DNA from: Paraburkholderia sediminicola
GTDB taxonomy: Bacteria > Pseudomonadota > Gammaproteobacteria > Burkholderiales > Burkholderiaceae
Assembly (NCBI RefSeq): GCF_902859805.1
Contig: NZ_CADIKC010000007.1
Coordinates: forward strand, 1-64,000
DNA length: 64,000 bases
Direction: 5' to 3'
A program made the position numbers and the translations under genes. The notes under the pieces are model-generated. The model was not told the origin of the DNA. It searched no databases and saw only the letters and a program-made list of their open reading frames with translations. This document shows positions 43,622-53,186 of the stretch, piece by piece; the first letter of the stretch is position 1, and the number at the start of each line of letters is the position of its first letter.

Positions 43622-45046
43622 ATGCAATGGAAAACACTGGCGGTAGATCTGGACGGCACGCTGATACGATCGGATATGCTGATCGAGACGGGTTTTGCCT
43701 ATCTGAAGGCGAACCCGTTGCGCTTTTATCGTCCGTTGGTCTGGATTGCTCAAGGTGGCAAGGCGCACCTCAAGGCAAAGCTTGCCGCAGCTACGCACGT
43801 CGACGTCTCGACCTTGCCCTATGACCCGAAAGTGATCGAGTGGCTCAAGCGCGAGCGTGCGGCCGGCCGCTCGCTGGTGCTTGCGACCGCCAGCGACGCC
43901 CGCTACGCCGAAGCGATCTCCGGGCATCTCGGCTTGTTCGACAAGACGCTTGCCACCGACGGCAAGGTCAATCTGTCGTCAGGCCGCAAGCGTGATGCGC
44001 TGGTGCGCGAGTTCGGCAACAAGGGTTTCGATTACGCCGGCAACTCACACGACGATATCGCGGTCTGGGAAGCGGCTGAGCGCGCCTATGTGGTGAATCC
44101 CTCGCCCGGCGTAGCGCGGCGCGCGCAGAAAATCGGCAACGTCGAGAGCGTGCTGCAGACCCGCAAGAACCCGCTGCGCGTGTGGCTCAAAGCGCTGCGT
44201 GTGCACCAGTGGCTCAAGAACCTGCTGATCTTCATTCCGCTGCTGGCGTCGCATCAAGTGTCGTCGCTGGAACTCGATCTGCGTGGCGTGCTCGCGTTCG
44301 TGCTGTTTGGTTTCTGCGCGTCGAGTGTCTATCTGCTCAATGACCTGCTCGATCTCGACGACGACCGGCATCATCCGACCAAGCGGCGACGTCCGTTCGC
44401 CTCGGGTTCGTTGTCGATCGTCTGGGGCATGGTGGCTTTTCCGGTCCTCGCGATCGGTGCGTTCGCTGGCGCGCTGATCTTGCTGCCGTGGCGGTTTGCC
44501 GCCGTGCTTGCAGGCTATTACGTCCTGACGATGTTGTATTCGTTTGTGCTCAAGCGCCGCGTGATTCTCGATGTCGTGGTGCTGGCAATGCTTTACACCG
44601 CGCGCATCATCGCCGGGACAGCGGCATTCCGGATGACGCTGACGTTCTGGTTGCTGGGCTTCTCGATGTTTCTGTTTTTGAGCCTGGCGCTGGTGAAGCG
44701 CTACGCCGAATTGCATGCCACCCGCGCAGCAGGCGGCGCGAAAGCGCGCGGCCGCGGCTACGTAGCCGACGATCTGTCGATGATCTCGTCACTCGGCGCC
44801 GCCTCCGGTTATCTCTCGGTGCTGGTGCTCGCGCTCTACATTCAGGACTCGAAGACGACGCATCTCTACAGTCATCCGCAGGTGATCTGGCTGGCGTGTC
44901 CGCTGTTGCTCTACTGGATCAGCCGCACATGGCTCATCACGCACCGCGGGCTGATGCATGACGACCCGGTCGTGTTTGCCGCCAAAGACCGCACGAGTTT
45001 GTTGACCGTCGCGCTGATGGGGCTGGTGTTCTGGTTCGCCATATGA
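43622..45046 (+). CDS. HAD-UbiA fusion, polyprenyl-phosphate phosphoribosyltransferase-like
   Basis: A 474-residue fusion. Residues about 1-190 are a HAD phosphatase (VDLDGTLIRSD, ATASDARYAEAI, YAGNSHDDIAVWEAA). Residues about 195-474 are a UbiA-type membrane transferase with the polyprenyl-diphosphate box YLLNDLLDLDDDRHHPTKRR and about eight helices. The UbiA part resembles the mycobacterial enzyme that makes decaprenyl-phosphoryl-5-phosphoribose; the HAD domain could remove the 5-phosphate. It overlaps the DprE1-like gene by 4 bp. Function is inferred from domain pairing and neighbours. Confidence 0.87.
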   Translation: MQWKTLAVDLDGTLIRSDMLIETGFAYLKANPLRFYRPLVWIAQGGKAHLKAKLAAATHVDVSTLPYDPKVIEWLKRERAAGRSLVLATASDARYAEAISGHLGLFDKTLATDGKVNLSSGRKRDALVREFGNKGFDYAGNSHDDIAVWEAAERAYVVNPSPGVARRAQKIGNVESVLQTRKNPLRVWLKALRVHQWLKNLLIFIPLLASHQVSSLELDLRGVLAFVLFGFCASSVYLLNDLLDLDDDRHHPTKRRRPFASGSLSIVWGMVAFPVLAIGAFAGALILLPWRFAAVLAGYYVLTMLYSFVLKRRVILDVVVLAMLYTARIIAGTAAFRMTLTFWLLGFSMFLFLSLALVKRYAELHATRAAGGAKARGRGYVADDLSMISSLGAASGYLSVLVLALYIQDSKTTHLYSHPQVIWLACPLLLYWISRTWLITHRGLMHDDPVVFAAKDRTSLLTVALMGLVFWFAI

Positions 45047-46362
45047 CGAAGCCGCTCAAGTCCTGGGCGCGTTACCCAGATCATCCACAGGCCGGCCATG
45101 CCGTGCAGTGGCGCGACCGCCTGCAACCGGTCCTGGCGCAGGTTGCCGGCGCCAACGGCACGACGCTGGCCTATGGCAATGGCCGTAGCTACGGCGACAG
45201 TTGCCTCGCTGCGAGCGATCAGGTTGTGCATACGCGGCCGCTCGATCGATTTATCGCGGCTGACTGGCAAACTGGTGTGCTGCGCGCGGAGGCGGGTGCG
45301 ACCCTCGACGACATTTTGCAAATCGCAGTTCCGCGCGGCTGGATGCTGCCGGTCACGCCTGGTACAAAATACGCGACGCTGGGCGGCGCAGTAGCCAACG
45401 ACGTGCACGGCAAGAACCATCACGTGCGGGGCACGTTCGGCCGTCACGTACGCCGCTTTGCGCTGTTGCGCTCGGACGGTGGGGCGTTTGAATGCTCGCC
45501 GGACGAAAATGCCGAGTTCTTCGCCGCAACGATTGGTGGCCTCGGACTCACCGGCGTGATCGCCTGGGTGGAAATTCAGTTGATGCCGATTCGCTCGAGC
45601 CGCGTGTCGGTAACGAGCATTCGCTTTGGCAACCTCAACGAATTTTTTGCGTTGTCGGAAGAGCTCGACAGCAAGCACGAGTACAGCGTGGCATGGATCG
45701 ATTGCCTGAGCCGTGGGTCGTCGCTCGGGCGTGGCATTTTCATGGTTGGCGATCATGCGGAGCGGGGCGGTCTGCAACTGCCGGTCAAGAAGAAGCGCGC
45801 TGTGCCGATCACACCGCCGATCTCGCTGATCAATCCGCTGACGCTGCGCGCATTCAATGCGCTGTACTACAACCGTCAGCAGCAGAAAACGGTGCAAAGC
45901 GAAGTCGATTACGACAGCTACTTCTATCCGCTCGACAGCCTGCTCGAATGGCACCGGATTTACGGCAAGCGTGGGTTTCAACAGTATCAGTGCGTGCTGC
46001 CTCAGGTGAATTCCCGCGACGCCATGCACGCAATTCTGGAGGCAATCGGGCAAAGCGGTACGGGCTCGTTTCTCGCCGTGCTCAAGCGCTGCGGCGATGC
46101 GGTCTCGCCGGGCCTGTTGTCTTTTCCGATGGAAGGGGCATCGCTCGCACTGGATTTTCCGCAGCACGATGAAAGCAATCGTCGGCTGTTCGAGCGCCTC
46201 GACGCGATTGTCCGGGAAGCCGGCGGACGCTTGTACCCGGCGAAGGACGCGCATATGTCGGCGAGCGATTTCCAGCTCGCGTATCCGGCGTGGCATCAGT
46301 TGGAGGCATTGCGCGATCCCGCGCTGATGTCCCGTTTTTGGCAACGAACAACACAAACATGA
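45043..46362 (+). CDS. DprE1-like FAD-dependent oxidoreductase
   Basis: A 439-residue FAD-linked oxidase of the VAO fold. GNGRSYGDSCLA and PVTPGTKYATLGGAVAND, followed by DVHGKNHHVRGTFGRHV, match mycobacterial DprE1, which oxidises decaprenyl-phosphoryl-ribose at C2. FAATIGGLGLTGVI continues the FAD domain. It overlaps both neighbours by 4 bp, between the UbiA fusion and the DprE2-like reductase, which strongly supports the arabinose pathway. Confidence 0.9.
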   Translation: MTKPLKSWARYPDHPQAGHAVQWRDRLQPVLAQVAGANGTTLAYGNGRSYGDSCLAASDQVVHTRPLDRFIAADWQTGVLRAEAGATLDDILQIAVPRGWMLPVTPGTKYATLGGAVANDVHGKNHHVRGTFGRHVRRFALLRSDGGAFECSPDENAEFFAATIGGLGLTGVIAWVEIQLMPIRSSRVSVTSIRFGNLNEFFALSEELDSKHEYSVAWIDCLSRGSSLGRGIFMVGDHAERGGLQLPVKKKRAVPITPPISLINPLTLRAFNALYYNRQQQKTVQSEVDYDSYFYPLDSLLEWHRIYGKRGFQQYQCVLPQVNSRDAMHAILEAIGQSGTGSFLAVLKRCGDAVSPGLLSFPMEGASLALDFPQHDESNRRLFERLDAIVREAGGRLYPAKDAHMSASDFQLAYPAWHQLEALRDPALMSRFWQRTTQT

Positions 46363-47099
46363 AAAAAGTCCTGATAGTCGGTGCGACTTCCGCAATTGCC
46401 ATCGCCTGCGCGCGCCGTTGGGCGTCCGAAGGCGCGACGCTGTTTCTCGTCGGGCGGCAGGCGGAACGCCTGGAACAGATTGCCGCGGATCTCGTGGCGC
46501 GCGGCGCCAAAGCGGCGACGAGCCACGTGCTGGACATGAACGACTTCGATGCCCATCAGGCGATGCTCGATGCGTGCGTGGGTACGCTTGGCGGTATTGA
46601 TGTCGCGTTGATCGCGCATGGCACGTTGTCCGATCAGAAAGCCTGCGAACAGGATGTGAAGGTCGCGTTGCGTGAACTGTCTACCAATGGGTTGTCGGTC
46701 ATCGCGTTGCTGACGCCGTTGGCTAATGTCATGGAAAGCGCGAAGACCGGTGTGATTGCGGTGATTTCGTCGGTGGCAGGAGATCGGGGCAGGCCCTCGA
46801 ACTATGTCTACGGCACCGCGAAGGCAGCAGTGTCTACGTTCTGTGAAGGCCTGCGTGCGCGGCTGTTCAAGTCGGGCGTGCACGTGCTGACCATCAAGCC
46901 GGGGTTCGTGGATACGCCGATGACGGCCGGTATGCCGTTGCCGGGACCGCTTGTCGCCACGCCTGAGCGTGTTGCGAACGATATCGTTCGCGCGGTCGAG
47001 AAGAAGAAGGATTCGATTTATACGCCGTGGTTCTGGTCGGGGATCATGTTGATCATTCGTTCGGTGCCGGGGTTCCTGTTTAAGAGGGCGTCGTTGTGA
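46359..47099 (+). CDS. DprE2-like short-chain reductase
   Basis: A 246-residue classical SDR. The nucleotide loop is VGATSAIAIACAR, the catalytic Ser is in VISSVAGDRGR and YVYGTAKAAV gives the Tyr-Lys pair. The atypical loop and the membrane-friendly C-terminus (WFWSGIMLIIRSVPGFLF) match DprE2, the partner that reduces the 2-keto intermediate to the arabinose form. ATG 46359 overlaps the DprE1-like stop (ATGA); the gene's own stop overlaps the next start (GTGA). Confidence 0.9.
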   Translation: MKKVLIVGATSAIAIACARRWASEGATLFLVGRQAERLEQIAADLVARGAKAATSHVLDMNDFDAHQAMLDACVGTLGGIDVALIAHGTLSDQKACEQDVKVALRELSTNGLSVIALLTPLANVMESAKTGVIAVISSVAGDRGRPSNYVYGTAKAAVSTFCEGLRARLFKSGVHVLTIKPGFVDTPMTAGMPLPGPLVATPERVANDIVRAVEKKKDSIYTPWFWSGIMLIIRSVPGFLFKRASL

Positions 47100-48763
47100 G
47101 GGAGCGTTTGACGGCGACTGCTGCGTGGGTGCTTGGGCTGTGCGGCTTGTTCGTCGTTGTCAGTTGTGTAATGGGTGTCGTTGGAAACTATTCTCCCGTT
47201 CCGTACTGGGATCAATGGGATGGCTCCCTGGCGGGGTATATGCGCTTCGCAGACCACCAATGGTTCGTACTGTGGGAGCAACACAACGAACATAGGTTGC
47301 TGTTGCCACGGCTGATTTTCTGGACGGACATTCGATGGTTCGGCGGGCGTAATGTCTTTGACCTCGTGGCGAATCTTGTCCTGCTTGGGGCTCTGGCAAT
47401 AACCGTCGGGCGCATCGCGTCGCGTGGTATGCGTCTGACATGGACCGAAACAATTGCACTTGCTGGCGTCATAGCAACGATGGCCTTCTCCTGGATGCAG
47501 GATGAGAACCTGACCTGGGGGTTTCAGAATCAGTGGTTTGGCGCTTATCTGTTCGCGATGCTGGCGTTTGATGCTTTGGCACGTAGCCGTGACACGTCCG
47601 GACTAAGCCGTCAGTTTTTGCTGGCCCTACTATATGGCTCGTTCGCTGCGTACTGGATGGCTAGCGGACTGCTGGTGCTGCCGGTGCTGGTTGCATTCTC
47701 ACTCTACCTCGGTCTCTCAAAGCAACGCGTCGCGCTGCTGGGGTTCGCAACCGCCTTGGTTTGGGCTGCATACTTCAGACACTATGTGTCGCCGCCGGCG
47801 CACGGAAGTGTGCTGAGTTCTGTACACCATCACCCGATAGAAATGGCCGAGTACGTGCTGCTCTATCTTGGTGGTCCAGTTTGGGCGGCGACGGCACAGC
47901 TTCCGCTGACGTATCTGGCTGGCGCTATTGTTGTGGTCGCGACACTGGTTGGTTTGTGGTTCGGGCGTAGCCGTGAAGTTCGCGCGCCCGCATTGCTCGC
48001 TTTCGCCGTCTTCGTATGCGGCAGCGCGTTCATTACCGCCGGGGGGCGCCTGCTCTTTGGTCTCGAATCCGCGTTCGCGCATCGTTACACCACGTCGTCG
48101 TTATTTGCATGGTTGTCGCTTCTGCTTTACTTCTGGGTGAACGTACGGCGCCCGCAGGCTCGCGCCGTGAATGCCGGGCTGTTTGCCTTGGCGTTCGCTG
48201 CGGTCTTGTCGTGCCAGAGCGCCGCTTTCAGCCCGGACCAAGATCAGTTGTTCGCCCTGAAATCAGCCGGACTCGCCGTCCGCGAGGACGTATACGATAG
48301 CGAATGGACTTATGCTGTGTATCCCAAAGCCAAGCCGCTTCAGGTGATCGCGCAAGCTGCGCAGGCTCGGGGCCTGTCGATCTTTAAGCAGTGCACGCCG
48401 GACTATCCGTGTGCGCCGGAACAACCTACGGCGAGTCGCTCGTGCGAAGGTGCGATCGATCGGATCAAGCCGACCGGTACACCGGGGCGGTATACGGCCA
48501 CCGGCTGGATTTTCGATCGGGATGCGAAAGTGCAGCCGACTGACGTTGTTATCGTCAATGGGCAAAACGACGTGCGCGGTTATGGGGTAGTCGGCAGTCG
48601 ACGGCCGGATGTCGAGACGGCGCTAAAGCTCAACGGTGACCGTGTTGGCTGGACAAGTTTTTTCCGTGCCGATGACACGGCCATTCGCGTCCTCGCGAAA
48701 CACGGGGACACCTACTGTGCGTTGGCAGTGACAGGCAAAGTACCGGAGCAAGTTGCCCAGTAG
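47096..48763 (+). CDS. Multi-pass membrane protein, candidate GT-C glycosyltransferase
   Basis: A 555-residue protein with about ten membrane helices and a C-terminal soluble domain (about 445-555) with several cysteines. After the first helix, PVPYWDQWDG carries Asp39 and Asp42 in the place where GT-C enzymes have their catalytic acidic motif, followed by EHNEHRLLLPR in the same loop. It is translationally coupled to the DprE2-like gene, so it may use a polyprenyl-phosphate sugar, plausibly arabinofuranose, on the periplasmic side. I do not recognise a named family. Confidence 0.7.
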   Translation: MRERLTATAAWVLGLCGLFVVVSCVMGVVGNYSPVPYWDQWDGSLAGYMRFADHQWFVLWEQHNEHRLLLPRLIFWTDIRWFGGRNVFDLVANLVLLGALAITVGRIASRGMRLTWTETIALAGVIATMAFSWMQDENLTWGFQNQWFGAYLFAMLAFDALARSRDTSGLSRQFLLALLYGSFAAYWMASGLLVLPVLVAFSLYLGLSKQRVALLGFATALVWAAYFRHYVSPPAHGSVLSSVHHHPIEMAEYVLLYLGGPVWAATAQLPLTYLAGAIVVVATLVGLWFGRSREVRAPALLAFAVFVCGSAFITAGGRLLFGLESAFAHRYTTSSLFAWLSLLLYFWVNVRRPQARAVNAGLFALAFAAVLSCQSAAFSPDQDQLFALKSAGLAVREDVYDSEWTYAVYPKAKPLQVIAQAAQARGLSIFKQCTPDYPCAPEQPTASRSCEGAIDRIKPTGTPGRYTATGWIFDRDAKVQPTDVVIVNGQNDVRGYGVVGSRRPDVETALKLNGDRVGWTSFFRADDTAIRVLAKHGDTYCALAVTGKVPEQVAQ

Positions 48764-48929
48764 TGTGGGCGCTACTGTTCGAACCGGACGGCGGTGATGA
48801 ATTTGAATTGCAGCCCCAATTAAGAAGGGGCGTTTCACACAGTTTAAAATGTCGCGTTATCTGACGCGAGCATGTGCTAGCCCGTGTGCGGCGCATTACC
48901 TAAACTCGAGTAATCTGAACGATAGATCA

Positions 48930-49868
48930 ATGAACGATACGCGCATCATTCTCCCAGGCGGCGCCGGCCTTGTCGGCCAGAACCTTGTCGCTCGCCTCAA
49001 GCAACGCGGGTATACGAACCTGGTCGTACTCGACAAACACCGCGCCAATATCGAAGTCCTGCGCAGCGTGCACCCTGATATCACGGTCGAGTGCGCGGAT
49101 CTGGCAGAGCCCGGCGACTGGACGCGCTATTTTGAAGGCGCGGCCGTTGTCGTGATGCTGCAGGCCCAGATCGGTGGTCCGACGATCGAGCCATTTATCC
49201 GCAACAATTTGACGTCTACGACGCACGTGCTGGCGGCGATCAAGAAATTCAATATCCCGTACACGGTGCACATCAGTTCATCGGTCGTGGAATCCGTGGG
49301 CGACGATTTTTATACCGACACCAAGAAGCAGCAGGAAGAGATGGTGCTGGCGTCAGGTATTGAATGCGTCGTGCTGCGCCCCACACTCATGTTCGGCTGG
49401 TTCGACCGCAAGCACCTTGGCTGGCTTTCGCGCTTTATGCAGCGCGTGCCCGTTTTTCCGATTCCCGGAAGTGGGCGTTACATGCGTCAGCCGCTCTACG
49501 CAGGGGATTTCTGCAACGTGATTATCAGTTGCATCGAATCGCGCATCAGCGGCAAGGTGTTCAACATCACGGGGCTGGAGCAAGTCGACTACATCGACAT
49601 TATTCGTCAAATCAAGGCGGCTACGAATGCCCGTTGCGCGATTGTGCGCATTCCGTACGGTCTGTTCTACGTGCTGCTGAAGGTGTACGCACTGTTCGAC
49701 AAAAATCCGCCTTTCACGGCGGATCAGTTGAAAGCGTTGACTGCCGGCGACGAGTTCGAGGTGATCGACTGGGAGGGCATATTCCAGATCAAGGCCACGC
49801 CATTTGCCAAGGCGATGCACGAAACCTTCAACGATCCTGTGTACAGCCAGATCGCGCTTGAGTTTTGA
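48930..49868 (+). CDS. NAD-dependent epimerase/dehydratase
   Basis: A 312-residue extended SDR. The nucleotide loop is LPGGAGLVGQNLVARL. The serine region is VHISSSVVESVGDD, but the usual YxxxK reads DFYTDTKKQQEE, which keeps Tyr and Lys with normal spacing. NITGLEQVDYIDII is typical of the C-domain. It is followed by an FAD enzyme and a GtrA protein, a trio seen in glycolipid-sugar modification. The substrate is unknown. No good ribosome-binding site is visible. Confidence 0.82.
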   Translation: MNDTRIILPGGAGLVGQNLVARLKQRGYTNLVVLDKHRANIEVLRSVHPDITVECADLAEPGDWTRYFEGAAVVVMLQAQIGGPTIEPFIRNNLTSTTHVLAAIKKFNIPYTVHISSSVVESVGDDFYTDTKKQQEEMVLASGIECVVLRPTLMFGWFDRKHLGWLSRFMQRVPVFPIPGSGRYMRQPLYAGDFCNVIISCIESRISGKVFNITGLEQVDYIDIIRQIKAATNARCAIVRIPYGLFYVLLKVYALFDKNPPFTADQLKALTAGDEFEVIDWEGIFQIKATPFAKAMHETFNDPVYSQIALEF

Positions 49869-49882
49869 AGTAGGAAATAGTG

Positions 49883-51166
49883 ATGACAGACGAAAAGATC
49901 GCGGTTTTGGGCGCGGGCCCTATGGGCCTTGGGGTCGCTTACCAGTTGGTTAAAGACGGGCGTAAGCCCGTCATATTCGAAGCAGACGATCGCGTAGGCG
50001 GCATGGCCGCGTGCTTCGATTTCGGTGGGTTGTCGATCGAGCGCTATTACCACTTCCACGCGATCTCCGATCACGCATTCTTTGAAGTGCTGCGTGAGCT
50101 TGGTATCGAAGACCAACTGAAGTGGGTCGAGACCAAGATGGGCTACTACTATCAGGGACATGTGCAGGCTTGGGGAAACCCGATCGCGCTGCTCAAGTTC
50201 AAAGGGCTGAGTCTGACGGCGAAGATTCGCTACGGTCTTCACGCATTCCTGTCTACCAAGCGCAATGATTGGCATCCGCTCGATCACGTTGAAGCGTCCG
50301 GCTGGATTCGCCGCTGGATTGGTGAAGAGGCGTGGGAAGTGTTGTGGCGCCGGCTGTTCGACTACAAGTTTTACGACTATGCGTACAACTTGTCGGCTGC
50401 GTGGATCTGGAGTCGCATTCGCCGTATCGGCCGTTCGCGCTACGACTTGTTCCGCGAGAAGCTTGGTTATCTCGAGGGCGGCTCCGATACGTTGCTTGAG
50501 GGCATGCGCCGCTATATCGAGGCTAACGGCGGTGAATTCCGTTTGGGTTCGCCGGCACAGAAAGTTGTGATCGAAGACGGCGCAGTGAAGGGCGTGCAGG
50601 TCAACGGTGAAGTACTGCCTTTCGACAAGGTTATCAGCACGATTCCGCTGCCGTATGTTCCCCGCGTCATTCCGGATTTGCCCGCTGACATTTCGGCCGC
50701 GTTCCAGAGCGTGAAGAACGTGGCGGTGGTTTGTGTGATCGCCAAGCTGAAGAAGGCGGTGACGAATAACTTCTGGCTGAACGTCAACGATCCGGATATG
50801 GATATTCCTGGTCTCGTTGAGTACACCAATCTTCGCCCGCTCGGCGAGCACATTGTGTACGTGCCGTTTTACGTGCCGGGCGAGCATCCGAAATACCAGG
50901 AAGCGGACAGCGTTTTCATCGACAAGGTGAAACGCTATCTGATGAAAATCAATCCGGCTTTGACCAGCGATGATTTCATTGACGTTCGCGCGAGTCGTTA
51001 CCGCTACGCACAGCCGATTTGCGAGCCGGGATTCCTTGACCGGATTCCTCCAATTCAACTTCCGGTGAAGGGGCTTCTGGTGGCCGATACGTCTTACTAC
51101 TATCCGGAAGATCGGGGCATTTCCGAAAGTATCGGTCTGGCGCGCAAGATGGCGAGGATGCTGTGA
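49883..51166 (+). CDS. FAD-dependent amine-oxidase-like oxidoreductase
   Basis: A 427-residue flavoprotein. The FAD loop is VLGAGPMGLGVAYQL, followed by FEADDRVGGMAACFD. Boxes YFHFHAISD-like RYYHFHAISDHAFF and YLEGGSDTLLEGMRRYIE belong to the NAD(P)/FAD oxidoreductase group related to UDP-galactopyranose mutase and protoporphyrinogen oxidase. It probably modifies a sugar or lipid-linked sugar. Start choice is between GTG 49880 and ATG 49883; AGGAAATA precedes both. Confidence 0.85.
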   Translation: MTDEKIAVLGAGPMGLGVAYQLVKDGRKPVIFEADDRVGGMAACFDFGGLSIERYYHFHAISDHAFFEVLRELGIEDQLKWVETKMGYYYQGHVQAWGNPIALLKFKGLSLTAKIRYGLHAFLSTKRNDWHPLDHVEASGWIRRWIGEEAWEVLWRRLFDYKFYDYAYNLSAAWIWSRIRRIGRSRYDLFREKLGYLEGGSDTLLEGMRRYIEANGGEFRLGSPAQKVVIEDGAVKGVQVNGEVLPFDKVISTIPLPYVPRVIPDLPADISAAFQSVKNVAVVCVIAKLKKAVTNNFWLNVNDPDMDIPGLVEYTNLRPLGEHIVYVPFYVPGEHPKYQEADSVFIDKVKRYLMKINPALTSDDFIDVRASRYRYAQPICEPGFLDRIPPIQLPVKGLLVADTSYYYPEDRGISESIGLARKMARML

Positions 51167-51591
51167 CGATGCCCGCAGAGACTGCGAAGGGGCGACTGGT
51201 GTCGCCCCGTTTCCTCAAATTCCTTCTGGCTGGCGGGGTTGCGGCCGGAGTGAATTTCGGCAGCCGGATCATCTTCAATAACTGGATGCCGTTTACGGCG
51301 GCGATCGTACTTGCGTATATCGCAGGCATGATCACCGCCTTCATTCTGACGAAGCTATTCGTTTTTACCGAGAGTGTTCACTCCACGTCGCGATCTGCGA
51401 TGTTTTTTACGTTGGTGAATCTCGTCGCCGTGTTGCAGACGTGGGTGGTGAGCGTGGTGCTGGCGTTTCATCTCCTGCCCTGGCTCGGAATCGTGTGGCA
51501 CAAGAAGGAGATCGCTCACCTTGTGGGTGTGATCGTGCCCGTATTCACCAGCTATATTGGGCACAAAAAGCTGTCGTTCCGATCGCACTAG
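51163..51591 (+). CDS. GtrA family membrane protein
   Basis: A 142-residue protein with four membrane helices and the GtrA pattern: FLKFLLAGGVAAGVNFGSR at the start, YIAGMITAFILTKLFVF in the middle and a final YIGHKKLSFR. GtrA proteins flip or organise polyprenyl-linked sugars; in mycobacteria a GtrA relative lies beside dprE1. The GTG at 51163 overlaps the previous stop. It converges with the methyltransferase 11 bp away. Confidence 0.93.
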   Translation: MTMPAETAKGRLVSPRFLKFLLAGGVAAGVNFGSRIIFNNWMPFTAAIVLAYIAGMITAFILTKLFVFTESVHSTSRSAMFFTLVNLVAVLQTWVVSVVLAFHLLPWLGIVWHKKEIAHLVGVIVPVFTSYIGHKKLSFRSH

Positions 51592-51602
51592 GACGGTATC
51601 GG

Positions 51603-52616
51603 CTACGCTCTTTGCCTCTTTCGGCGCAACGTCGAACCCAGCGACCGCAGCGGTCCAGTTACTCTCCACGAAGTGGAATCCTGGAGTTCCTGGATCGTCC
51701 GGTGTGCCGCCTCCAATTTTCTCAAGAGCGCGAGATTGCGTGACCGCTCAAGGTCGAGCAGATCTGGGAGCGGCTCGCTACTCGAAGCGGCATCGTGCGG
51801 CACGGAAGTCTTCGTCGCGTTCTTCATGGCCGCCCAGCTGTTGACGATCTGCTGTTGATCGTCCGAAGTTTTTAGCGTGACGAAGAATTCGATTTCATAG
51901 CGCTCTGTGTCGAAAAAATTATCACAGGCGAAGTGAACGAGTCCGGCGCGTGCCAGACTTTCAAACAGGCTCGCGAATGAGCGGGGTGTGAACGTCCAAC
52001 AGTGCACATCGTGGTACGTGCCGTTTTGGAACGAGTCGGTTGCAGGCGGAATTGCGTCGGCGAATGAATGGCACCGTTCGACCGATTCTGCGTTCAATTC
52101 GGTATCCCAGGCGCGTTTGGGATCGACGTGGGAGACGTTCAGCAGATGGTCAAGAATGCATATGGGTTGCGGTACACGGGCATGCGCAATGTAGGCGCTT
52201 AGAACGTCACATAGCTCCGTTTCGCGGCGGATGAGATCAAAGGTAAAACGCTTATCTGGGACGACGAGTCTCAGTTCTCCCTGCCGATTCAGAACGGAGT
52301 GTAGTTCCTCCAGCCATGTGATCAGATCGGGGACATGTTCGATTACGTGAGACGCTATGACGTAATCTACGGTCCTGTTCTTGAGACATTCACGCAGTGT
52401 TTGGGCGCCCCATACGGCATCGATCTCAACAATGGCGTTGACGTCGACCGCGGAATTGGTCCGATATTTGTTCCTTAAAGATTCCGTATCGGCATGATCG
52501 ATGTAGATAACATCGCCCTCTGATTTCGTCACTACGGGCCGAAATAGAGGTCCGATTTCAATGCCAGTCAGTTGTTTCAGATTCAGGCCGTCGAGCAATT
52601 TCTGCTTGCGATTCAT
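51603..52616 (-). CDS. SAM-dependent methyltransferase with C-terminal coil
   Basis: A 337-residue protein. The first 230 residues are a class I methyltransferase (IEIGPLFRPV at the SAM site, then VIASHVIEHVPDLITWLEE and LRLVVPDKRF). A linker is followed by a coiled helix ending in STSWRVTGPLRSLGSTLRR, a tail shared by many O-antigen methyl- and glycosyltransferases, probably for assembly of a complex. It may cap or modify the chain. ATG 52616 is preferred; a TTG at 52619 is possible. Confidence 0.87.
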   Translation of the reverse strand: MNRKQKLLDGLNLKQLTGIEIGPLFRPVVTKSEGDVIYIDHADTESLRNKYRTNSAVDVNAIVEIDAVWGAQTLRECLKNRTVDYVIASHVIEHVPDLITWLEELHSVLNRQGELRLVVPDKRFTFDLIRRETELCDVLSAYIAHARVPQPICILDHLLNVSHVDPKRAWDTELNAESVERCHSFADAIPPATDSFQNGTYHDVHCWTFTPRSFASLFESLARAGLVHFACDNFFDTERYEIEFFVTLKTSDDQQQIVNSWAAMKNATKTSVPHDAASSSEPLPDLLDLERSRNLALLRKLEAAHRTIQELQDSTSWRVTGPLRSLGSTLRRKRQRA

Positions 52617-53186
52617 CAACTATTTCCTCGCGAAGTGAGCACTGAAATGACGCCGTTCACCTTCCTTGGCTAAAGCTGATACTTGAGCGTGAAATCACCG
52701 CATGATTCGTATGCAAACTGGAAGCATTCGGGATCGCCCCGTGAACGGATGTGAAAACGATCGAGACCTACATGTGAGGTTGATTGGGTAAACACCTAGG
52801 TGCAGAGATGTTGTGGCGCGTTGCTTCGCCCGCTGATTTGCCCATCATAGTGCCAGGATCGACGAGAAGCGATTTGTGTTACTTTGTCTTACCGCGATGG
52901 ACTGTTCAGCCAACCGTCAGGAAGGGCGACTGGAGGGTGGTATCCGGCAATGCGGACACCACCGGACTGCGTTCATTTTGGGGAATCTGGCAGAAGTGGC
53001 CGATCTGACCGATGCCAGCTGAAATAGGCCGCTCTTTTGTGGCGCTGGCGATCTGATTCAGTTCGCGCCTAGCGAAGTGCCATTGATCGTTGCGGGAACA
53101 TCCGACACGCGCTGGAAGCCCCTCTTTGACTCTCAAGGTGAGAGCGTCCGAGCGCGTCTTCCAGCGGTATCAGCCTGAATCAGCTG
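52617..53186. other. Gap of about 570 bp without a clear gene
   Basis: Only a 74-codon ORF at 52784 with no ribosome-binding site and no recognisable domain, overlapped by another on the opposite strand. It may be a remnant of a mobile element or a lost gene. It should hold the methyltransferase promoter. Confidence 0.4.

Noticed and set aside
49724..51058. 444-codon minus-strand ORF across the FAD oxidoreductase
   Set aside because: The plus strand encodes a clear flavoprotein in an operon; the antisense frame has no motif.
52784..53008. 74-codon ORF upstream of the methyltransferase
   Set aside because: No start signal or domain, and overlapped on the other strand; kept only as part of a non-coding gap.
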